DNA of 64,000 nucleotides from positions 2,046,001 to 2,110,000 of the forward strand of contig CAVYLN010000002.1 of assembly GCA_963769435.1 (NCBI GenBank). Direction: 5' to 3'. Each line of letters starts with the position of its first letter. Positions within the stretch are counted from its first letter, which is position 1. A program made the translations under genes and the position numbers. The notes under the pieces were generated by a model, which made no database searches, was not told where the DNA came from, and saw only the letters and a list, made by a program, of their open reading frames with translations. Origin of the DNA: JADKAV01 sp963769435. GTDB lineage: Bacteria; Actinomycetota; Actinomycetes; S36-B12; UBA10799. Below are positions 58,701-64,000 of this stretch, piece by piece.

Positions 58701-60358
58701 CAGGGGCCACCTCCTGGTTGTTGTCTGCTCAGTTGTAGGTCGGGGTGCCCGTAGAAGACGTAGGCCAGCGGAGTGGCGGTGCCCGCCTGCCCGCTGCCGA
58801 AGCCCGCCCTGATCCGCCGCACGGCCTCGCCGACGGGCACGCCGTCGCCCAGTGTCGCCTGGTAGAAGTCCAGGGCGATGCCTTTGGCGACCTCGTCGTC
58901 GACGTTCCACAGCGGCGCCAGGAATCCCCGGCATCCTGTGCCTAGGAAGGCGCCGGCCAGGCCGCCGTACGTGGACAGCACGTTGCTGGCCGTGCCCACC
59001 TGACAGGCGTTGAGGAAGACGAACGGTGCGCTGGACTCGCCCAGGAGGCTGCCCTCGACCGTCAGCAGGTCCAGGCGGCGACCGCCGGACAGGAGGATGC
59101 CCGTGTACTGCTGCTGCTGGGTGCTGACCTGGCCGTGGCTGGCGAAGTGGACGACGGTGGGCGCGTACGCCACGCCATCGCGTTCGAGCGCGCCGGTCAT
59201 CAGCCGGTCCACGTCCCCCTCGCTGACGGTCAGCGGAAGCCCCGCATAGCGCAGGGCGATCGCCTTGCCCTCCTCCACCGCGTGCGGCAGGCTGCGGATC
59301 TTGGTGTCGGCCGCGTAGTCGCCGATCACTACCGCCACCGCGTCGGCCTCCACCCGCGAGGCCGGCGGCACGCCCGGCCGGTCCGGCCCCCGGCGTCGCC
59401 GCACCGGCGGTACCCAGCGGCCCACCCTCCACAGGCTGCCCAGCGGCCCCTCGGTCACCCCCGCCGGCAGCAGGGCCGGGTCGACCACCTCGTCGTCGAC
59501 CCAGGCCAGTTCCCAGGGCACGAACGGTTCGCTGGTGGTCAGCAGCAGCGAGGGGATCTGGCCGTCGGGCGTGGCCTTCCACGTCGCCTCGACCATCGCC
59601 CAGAAGTCGTCGGGGATCACGCGGTTGACCAGCTTGCCCATGCCGCGGACGGTGAGCGGCAACGACACGGCGTCCTTGGCGGCGGGCAGTTGTGCCATCA
59701 GCTGCACCGCGAACGCTTCGGCCGACGGCGCCTCGAGGGTGGTCGCGACGCGTTGTGAGGGCCGGTCGATGTCCTCCCGGGGATGGAACAGCCATTCCAG
59801 TTGGGCGGATCCGGGCTCGCTGCGGATGACGACGGTCAGGCTGGGGGCGGTGTCCGCGCCGAGGTTCACCCCGGTGCCTCCGGACGTCGTCCCGGTCAGC
59901 GGTGGCGGTGCGGGTTCCTGCACCGCGACCACCTGCACATCGCGCCACGCGAGTCCGCACAGTTCGCCTGCGTACTCGAAAGAGACCTCCAACGTGCGGG
60001 TGGCGCGGACGTTGACGTCACCGGCCACCACCGTGAACTCGGCGACCGGCCCTGCCGGTGCATCCCGGTCGACGGTGAGCTCACGCCGGATCCCGTCCGG
60101 GAAGCTGAAGCCGAACCCGCCGACCTGCACGACGAACGTCAGCTGGGGTGGGGCCGAGGCCACGATGACCGGCTGCGCCGACGGGTCGGTGCTCGGCGGC
60201 TGGGTCGCGAATCGTGCGACGAGCGTGAACCGGTCGCCCTCCCGAACCTCGCCCGGGGAGTCGAGTTCCGGGAACGCGCGGAATCGCGCAGGTGCGGACG
60301 GGGTGGCCGGGGCCGCCATTCCGGCCTCGCCGGCCATTTCAGCCGGGGGTTCGGCCAT
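58700..60358 (-). CDS. CHAT-domain caspase-like protease 1
   Basis: An intact 552-residue protein. Residues 1-150 are beta-rich (FTLVARFATQ, LTFVVQVGGFGFSFPDGIRR, RTLEVSFEYAGELCGLAWRD). Residues about 170-330 form an alpha/beta linker with PSLLLTTSEPFVPWELAWVD, the conserved PWE element before CHAT domains. The CHAT domain spans 335-545, with VVHFASHG (His408) and FVFLNACQVG (Cys452) as the catalytic dyad, and GFLAPLWNVDDEVA, PLAYVFYGHPDL at the end. The ATG at 60358 lies inside the end of the upstream gene. It is the best-preserved member of the operon. Confidence 0.88.
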   Translation of the reverse strand: MAEPPAEMAGEAGMAAPATPSAPARFRAFPELDSPGEVREGDRFTLVARFATQPPSTDPSAQPVIVASAPPQLTFVVQVGGFGFSFPDGIRRELTVDRDAPAGPVAEFTVVAGDVNVRATRTLEVSFEYAGELCGLAWRDVQVVAVQEPAPPPLTGTTSGGTGVNLGADTAPSLTVVIRSEPGSAQLEWLFHPREDIDRPSQRVATTLEAPSAEAFAVQLMAQLPAAKDAVSLPLTVRGMGKLVNRVIPDDFWAMVEATWKATPDGQIPSLLLTTSEPFVPWELAWVDDEVVDPALLPAGVTEGPLGSLWRVGRWVPPVRRRRGPDRPGVPPASRVEADAVAVVIGDYAADTKIRSLPHAVEEGKAIALRYAGLPLTVSEGDVDRLMTGALERDGVAYAPTVVHFASHGQVSTQQQQYTGILLSGGRRLDLLTVEGSLLGESSAPFVFLNACQVGTASNVLSTYGGLAGAFLGTGCRGFLAPLWNVDDEVAKGIALDFYQATLGDGVPVGEAVRRIRAGFGSGQAGTATPLAYVFYGHPDLQLSRQQPGGGP

Positions 60359-60747
60359 CGGCCATCTCGGGCGGGGGCTCGGCCCCCATCCATGCCGCGG
60401 GCCACCTCCACGCCCCGGTCGCTGCCACTGCCGCGTACGACGCCCACCAACTCGCCGCCCCGGACCAGCACGTCACCGGCGCTCGGGACGGCATCGGGAT
60501 CACCGACGTCGACCGTTCGGCTCTGCGGGAAGACGCTCAAGTCGAGCACGTCGCTCAGCGCCAGATCCGGGTCCGCGCCCTCGGCGACCATCCGGATGCT
60601 CCCGGCATCGACGGCATAGTGGCGTACCCCCTCGGGAGTGCTGACGCGGATGACGACCATGGCCCGCTCGGGCATCTCGGCCACCGCGGCCAGGACGGCG
60701 CCCACGGGCCAGTCGGCGGCGATCAGCAGAGCGTGTTCGGCTTCCAT
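60139..60747 (-). CDS. First gene of CHAT operon, unknown (probably frameshifted at 3' end)
   Basis: From ATG 60747 the first 115 residues are well-behaved: EHALLIAADWPVGAVLAAVA, MVVIRVSTPEGVRHYAVDAG, DLALSDVLDLSVFPQSRTVD and GDVLVRGGELVGVVRGS. This could be a small regulatory or CBS-like ligand-binding domain; I do not recognise it. After VEVARGMDGG the open frame turns into Arg/Pro-rich sequence over CHAT1. A neighbouring frame reads GAEPPPEMADGRTPG and stops at 60339-60341, 19 bases past the CHAT1 start. One base change near 60390 would therefore give a protein of about 135 residues with a normal operon overlap. Confidence 0.6.
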   Translation of the reverse strand: MEAEHALLIAADWPVGAVLAAVAEMPERAMVVIRVSTPEGVRHYAVDAGSIRMVAEGADPDLALSDVLDLSVFPQSRTVDVGDPDAVPSAGDVLVRGGELVGVVRGSGSDRGVEVARGMDGGRAPARDGRWPNPRLKWPARPEWRPRPPRPHLRDSARSRNSTPRARFGRATGSRSSHDSRPSRRAPTRRRSRSSWPRPHPS

Positions 60748-60848
60748 CCGGCAGCGACTCCCGCGTCTTGGAAGTCCCCCACTGTACCGATGCGCGCTGC
60801 CCGGTACCAGAGACCGAATAGCCGGATTCGCCCTTCCCCCGCTCAAGT

Positions 60849-60897
60849 CTCTCGGTGAAGAAGTGACACGTGAGCGGTCGAATCGTCACCGAAAGGC
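60849..60897. repeat. Structured palindromic repeat R2
   Basis: CTCGGTGAAGAAGTGACACG (60851-60870) repeats R1, the loop GTGAG (60870-60874) is kept, and the right arm CGTCACCGAAAGGCG (60884-60898) closes the outer stem. The inner stem is only 3 of 5 paired here. It lies between the first CHAT-operon gene and the end of the secreted NlpC/P60 gene. Confidence 0.75.
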
Positions 60898-60920
60898 GCG
60901 CCGCCGTGCCCCGACCCGAT

Positions 60921-62144
60921 CTACTCGGCGGCCTGCAGGTGCGACCAGGGGCCTTCGCCGCCCGCGTTGTCCATGGCCGCGGGGTCGATCGGAACGCCCC
61001 GGACGCCGAAGTCGGGCACCGGGACCCCGTCCTGGATGCGGTAGACGTCGGCGCCGACCTTGACGAGGGTGTCGTCGGCCGGGTAGTTGCGCACGTGCGA
61101 CCAGGCGTTGAGCCCGCCGGCCAGGTCGAGCGCCTCCTGCGCGACGGTGGTCACCGACGGCTTGGGCCGCAGTTCTTTCCACCAACCGTCGGAGATGTGG
61201 ATCGGGGCGCCGCCGGCGAAGACGTAGCGCTCGCCGTCGGGTGTCCGCACGATCGTCCCGTCGGCAGGCTGGCGGTTCAGGTATCCGTCGGCCTCGTCGA
61301 TGGCCGTTTGTTCGACGGTGACCACCTTGCGGGTCTTCAGCGTCCCCCGCGGGACGAACACCGGGGCGCCGCCCGCGACGACGTAGGTCTCACCGCGGCC
61401 CAAAGGTGCGCGCGGCGTGCGCAGGAAGGTGCCGTCGGCGGGTTGGGTGGGCAGTTCGGCGAACTCCGCGTCGGTCAGTTTCCGGGAATCCTCGCGGCCG
61501 CCCAGCTTCTTCCACGAGGTCACGGGCACGGGCGCACCGCCGGCGATCCGGTACACCTGTCCGTCGTGGCGGACGAAGTCGCCGTCGCTCAGCGGTGCGG
61601 GACGCGTGGGTTTCGGCGCGGCGGGCTCGGGGACGGTCACGGGCGCGGTCTTCGAGGTGGTCCCGATGTAGCGGCGCGGGGTGAACGTCCCGTAGCCGGG
61701 CCAGTACGGGTAGGGGATCTCGCTGAGGTGCGCACCGCCCGACGGGCTCTCCTCGTACGCGAAGTACCGCGTCTTGGCGGCGTCGGCCCAGCCGGCGAAC
61801 AGCACCACATGGCCGCTGGTCCCGGGCAGCGGGTTGTTCAGGACGTCGCCGGGCTCGAGGGCATCCTTGGCGATCGGGTAGGAGACACCCGGCAGGGTCA
61901 CGGTCGTCAGCGACGTCGGCAACCCCCAGGCCATCGAGACGTAGCCGGAGCAGTCGGTGCGGTAGGTGCCGTACTCGTTGGTGAAGTAGTTGCTCCCGCT
62001 GTAGCCGACGCCCGCCTCGGCCCAACTCTGCGCGCGTTCGATGATCTCGGAGCCGGGTTGGGCCTGGGCCGAGAGTGGGCTGAGCAGCGCGGCGACGACC
62101 GCGAAAGCAGCGGCGATCCCGGTGGCGATGGAACGTCGTGTCAC
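60921..62144 (-). CDS. Secreted NlpC/P60-like protein with repeated GGAP modules
   Basis: A 407-residue exported protein. Signal peptide to AQAQ near residue 29. Residues 33-165 form a CHAP/NlpC-P60-type papain-like domain: TYRTDCSGYVSMAWGLP with nucleophile Cys65 and GTSGHVVLFAGW with His112. Three to four copies of a 50-60 residue module follow, each with QPADGTFLRTP, YVVAGGAPVFV and a DG-rich turn; these look like wall- or ligand-binding repeats. It probably cleaves peptidoglycan or amide bonds outside the cell. The GTG at 62144 has AAAGGGGG upstream. Confidence 0.85.
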   Translation of the reverse strand: MTRRSIATGIAAAFAVVAALLSPLSAQAQPGSEIIERAQSWAEAGVGYSGSNYFTNEYGTYRTDCSGYVSMAWGLPTSLTTVTLPGVSYPIAKDALEPGDVLNNPLPGTSGHVVLFAGWADAAKTRYFAYEESPSGGAHLSEIPYPYWPGYGTFTPRRYIGTTSKTAPVTVPEPAAPKPTRPAPLSDGDFVRHDGQVYRIAGGAPVPVTSWKKLGGREDSRKLTDAEFAELPTQPADGTFLRTPRAPLGRGETYVVAGGAPVFVPRGTLKTRKVVTVEQTAIDEADGYLNRQPADGTIVRTPDGERYVFAGGAPIHISDGWWKELRPKPSVTTVAQEALDLAGGLNAWSHVRNYPADDTLVKVGADVYRIQDGVPVPDFGVRGVPIDPAAMDNAGGEGPWSHLQAAE

Positions 62145-62360
62145 GGGACCCCCTTTCACGGTCGGGCCGTCCTTCCAGAGTAAGTCACGTGGGAATGGCT
62201 CGACTCGGCAGTGAGCGGGGCCATCCCCGGTGGTCACCTACTCTTGGTTTCGTCCTCGGTACCCGATGGCTTGAGGCGCGATCGGGTGGTTGGACGATCT
62301 GAGTCGGTCATGCTGGAGATGCTGCCGGGCGGTCTCCGCAAGAAAGCCGGTAGAAACAGC

Positions 62361-62403
62361 CCTTTCGGTGACAGAACGACCAGTGAGTGGTCGGATCTTC
62401 ACC
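62361..62403. repeat. Structured palindromic repeat R3
   Basis: This 43-base core is identical to R4 at 63383-63425. Inner stem GACCA (62378-62382) / TGGTC (62388-62392) pairs around the same GTGAG loop. The minus-strand AbiEi-like gene ends inside it (stop at 62399-62401). Confidence 0.82.
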
Positions 62404-63313
62404 AGGAGGCTGGGTCATCGAGCACCCAGCCCCGCAACTCCCGCATGAACGGTGCCGGTTCGTGTTTGAGCGTCCAGGAGGACACGCGCAAGCCCACCGC
62501 GGGGTCGGCGATCTGCAGACGGTTGTGCCGGGTGATGTCGGCGAGGTAGTTACGCGGGTCGAGATGCTGGATCCCCTCGATCTCCAAACGCAGCAGGCGG
62601 TCAGAGGGGGTGCGGAATTCGACATCGATGGCGCGCAACTGCCCGGTCGTGTCGAAACGGCGGGTCTGCCGGTGGGGGCGTGGCACCTTGTGGCGCCGGC
62701 ACAACGCGGCGAAGTCCAGTTCGTTGAGGCTGTGCGACCCGTCCAGGAACTCGGCGGCCAGTTCAGCGATCAGGCGGCGGCGTGGCAAGCGCAGCATCAG
62801 CGCCAGGGTCCGCACGAGGCGATCGGGCGTGGTGAGTCGCTGCTGAAGCACCGAAATGACGATGAATGCGGCCTCCCGTTCTGTGCGTGCCCAGGCGGCG
62901 GCGTGCGCGGTCGCCAGATGCGCCGACGTCCGAGCCGGGAGCGCGGCGGGACCGGTCGGTTCCGACGACAGCCGGTGGATCCGCAACCAGGTGGGTCCGG
63001 GTGCCGGTTGCACGCGGTGGGGGACCGCAACGTCGAAGGGCGCGGCGAGGACCTCATCCCAGCCATGCAGAACCAGGGCGTTGCGTCCGGAGAGCCTGGC
63101 CGAGGGACCGCAGTGCAGCAGCGCAGCCCAGGCACGCTGTGTCGCGGAAGGTCGTGACGGCGAGGCGACGTAGGTCTTGCTGGTCAATCGCAGCCAGTCT
63201 CCGCGGTGGGCAGCCCGTCTCGCCGCCCTGCGTGCCGCCGAGGGCATCTGCCATGTGGCGACGATGTTGTCCTGATGCGCAAGGAGGTCGCGTAGAGGCG
63301 CGGGTATCTGCAC
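62399..63313 (-). CDS. AbiEi-antitoxin-like/DUF559-like protein
   Basis: A 304-residue basic protein of a type common in Actinobacteria. The N-terminal part (LRDLLAHQDNIVATWQMPSA, RGDWLRLTSKTYVASPSRPS) looks like the winged-helix AbiEi antitoxin domain. The middle has SARLSGRNALVLHGWDEVLA. The C-terminal part (RAIDVEFRTPSDRLLRLEIE followed by GIQHLDPRNYLADITRHNRL) resembles a Vsr/DUF559 nuclease-like fold, with EIEG and a downstream Arg. Whether it is a nuclease is uncertain. GTG 63313 is the chosen start. The gene is flanked by identical repeats R3 and R4, and no AbiEii toxin gene is next to it. Confidence 0.7.
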   Translation of the reverse strand: MQIPAPLRDLLAHQDNIVATWQMPSAARRAARRAAHRGDWLRLTSKTYVASPSRPSATQRAWAALLHCGPSARLSGRNALVLHGWDEVLAAPFDVAVPHRVQPAPGPTWLRIHRLSSEPTGPAALPARTSAHLATAHAAAWARTEREAAFIVISVLQQRLTTPDRLVRTLALMLRLPRRRLIAELAAEFLDGSHSLNELDFAALCRRHKVPRPHRQTRRFDTTGQLRAIDVEFRTPSDRLLRLEIEGIQHLDPRNYLADITRHNRLQIADPAVGLRVSSWTLKHEPAPFMRELRGWVLDDPASW

Positions 63314-63382
63314 AAGCCACCAGCGTGGGGGCCGGTCGATGGGGCTGGGGTCCGGCGGTGGATTCTGTGGACAACTCCGCCG

Positions 63383-63425
63383 CCTTTCGGTGACAGAACG
63401 ACCAGTGAGTGGTCGGATCTTCACC
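63383..63425. repeat. Structured palindromic repeat R4
   Basis: Identical to R3 over 43 bases and with better outer arms: CGCCTTTCGGTGA (63381-63393) against TCACCGAAAGGGCG (63421-63434). Inner stem GACCA/TGGTC around GTGAG. It lies between the AbiEi-like gene and the TetR gene. Confidence 0.82.
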
Positions 63426-63470
63426 GAAAGGGCGGGTATCGACGAAATGCCAGCCGGTGCGTTGACAGCC

Positions 63471-64000
63471 TCACCGCCTCGAGCTCCACCCCGCCTCGCG
63501 CAACCGTTCGAAGGCGTCGAGCAGCAGGTCGAGGGTGAACTCGAACTCGAACTGCTCGTCGCAAGCGGCCCCGACCTTCGACAGGTCCCCGCCGACGGCG
63601 TCGAGCGCGATCATCGCGATGTACGGATAGGTCTGCTGCACCGCCTGCACCATCGCCTCCCGCGCCGCGAGGTCGGGCGGCGGTTGCAGGGAGTCGGGGT
63701 CGTCGAAGGCCTCGGGGCTGAAGCCCCAGATCCGGTGGCCGAGCGCGTGCATCACGTGGTGGGTGAGGTCCGGGCTGAACCCACCCTCGATGAAGGTTCC
63801 CGACAGGCGGTTCATGTAGCTCAGCACCTGCGGCGTTCGGGTCGTGCGGGTCTCGATGACCTGGCGCGCCCAGGGGTGGGCCAGCATCACGCGGCGGGCG
63901 GACAGGATCTGCGCGCGCACCGCCGTCCTTCCAGCCCAGCGCCGGGTCGGGCGGGTCGTAGGAGTCGATGAGGGTCGCGACCATGCCGTCGAGCAGGTCG
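63471..64000 (-). CDS. TetR-family regulator, partial and frameshifted
   Basis: The C-terminal ligand-binding domain of a TetR/AcrR regulator (TetR_C_1 type) reads ARRVMLAHPWARQVIETRTT, GTFIEGGFSPDLTHHVMHAL and QFEFEFTLDLLLDAFERLRE to the stop at 63471. Upstream, another frame gives DLLDGMVATLIDSYDPPDPA ending LGWKDGG. The two join as GWK-AVRAQILSARR if one G near 63922 is an insertion. The DNA-binding helix-turn-helix and start lie beyond the right edge. Its target is unknown. Confidence 0.72.
   Translation of the reverse strand, partial: TCSTAWSRPSSTPTTRPTRRWAGRTAVRAQILSARRVMLAHPWARQVIETRTTRTPQVLSYMNRLSGTFIEGGFSPDLTHHVMHALGHRIWGFSPEAFDDPDSLQPPPDLAAREAMVQAVQQTYPYIAMIALDAVGGDLSKVGAACDEQFEFEFTLDLLLDAFERLREAGWSSRR

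Noticed and set aside
62361..63435. Integron attC sites flanking a cassette
   Set aside because: The repeats lack attC R and L box cores (GTTRRRY/RYYYAAC), no integrase is present and spacing and loop differ. The cassette-like arrangement is noted, but not as an integron.

Overview
The window is GC-rich bacterial DNA with dense genes, frequent GTG starts and many 1 to 4 base overlaps (ATGA, GTGA, TGATG). The content (wax ester synthase/DGAT, MpaB/Lcp-type oxygenase, MoxR plus CoxE-like VWA pair, two FMO-type monooxygenases, a haloalkane dehalogenase, Abhydrolase_9 membrane hydrolases, CHAT proteases) points to an Actinomycetota chromosome. I cannot name a genus. I see no rRNA or tRNA gene, CRISPR array, phage module, complete IS or replication origin.

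Layout. 1-5.5 kb: tail of an upstream gene, a tandem-repeat spacer, a macrodomain hydrolase, a YfcC-like carrier, an FMO overlapped by an alpha/beta hydrolase, and a fasciclin lipoprotein ending in a strong hairpin terminator. 5.6-9.3 kb: a 43-residue gene with its own promoter and terminator, two membrane proteins and a DUF6544-like protein. 9.3-16 kb: aldehyde dehydrogenase, NmrA-like protein, MpaB-like oxygenase, haloalkane dehalogenase, a truncated flavodoxin gene, a PNPOx-like protein and WS/DGAT. 16-21.9 kb: MoxR/VWA, secreted ExeM/NucH-like nuclease, HPP protein. 22-28 kb: a co-directional oxidative run of FMO, zinc alcohol dehydrogenase, PrpF-like isomerase and an aldehyde dehydrogenase carrying the C-terminus of a Gfo/Idh/MocA oxidoreductase. 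28-31 kb: peptide deformylase behind a HerA-like ATPase. 31.2-35.7 kb: a tight operon of a ThDP enzyme, two nucleotide-binding reductases/epimerases and a bile-acid/sodium-symporter-like carrier. 35.7-54.6 kb: mixed envelope, secreted and housekeeping genes, including two Abhydrolase_9 paralogues, a tyrosine phosphatase, an M1 peptidase and a Vgb-like propeller whose own decayed copy lies just downstream. 54.7-60.7 kb: a five-gene minus-strand CHAT-protease operon. 60.9-64 kb: an NlpC/P60-type secreted protein, an AbiEi/DUF559-like protein and a partial TetR regulator.

Two features stand out. First, several palindromic repeat families occupy intergenic DNA. The best one (54.0, 60.85, 62.36 and 63.38 kb) has an inner stem that changes in a compensatory way while its five-base loop stays constant, and it brackets successive gene blocks, including the whole CHAT operon. 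Second, the CHAT operon itself combines two His/Cys CHAT proteases with a lipase-like hydrolase and a helical protein, and looks like an uncharacterised conflict or signalling system.

Caution: at least a dozen genes carry single-base frameshifts (2.40, 16.98, 31.70, 40.8-41.3, 44.4-44.9, 45.3-46.3, 54.95, 55.75, 57.51, 58.64, 60.39 and 63.92 kb). In most the protein resumes at once in another frame. This fits residual indel errors in the assembly better than true decay, though both are possible.
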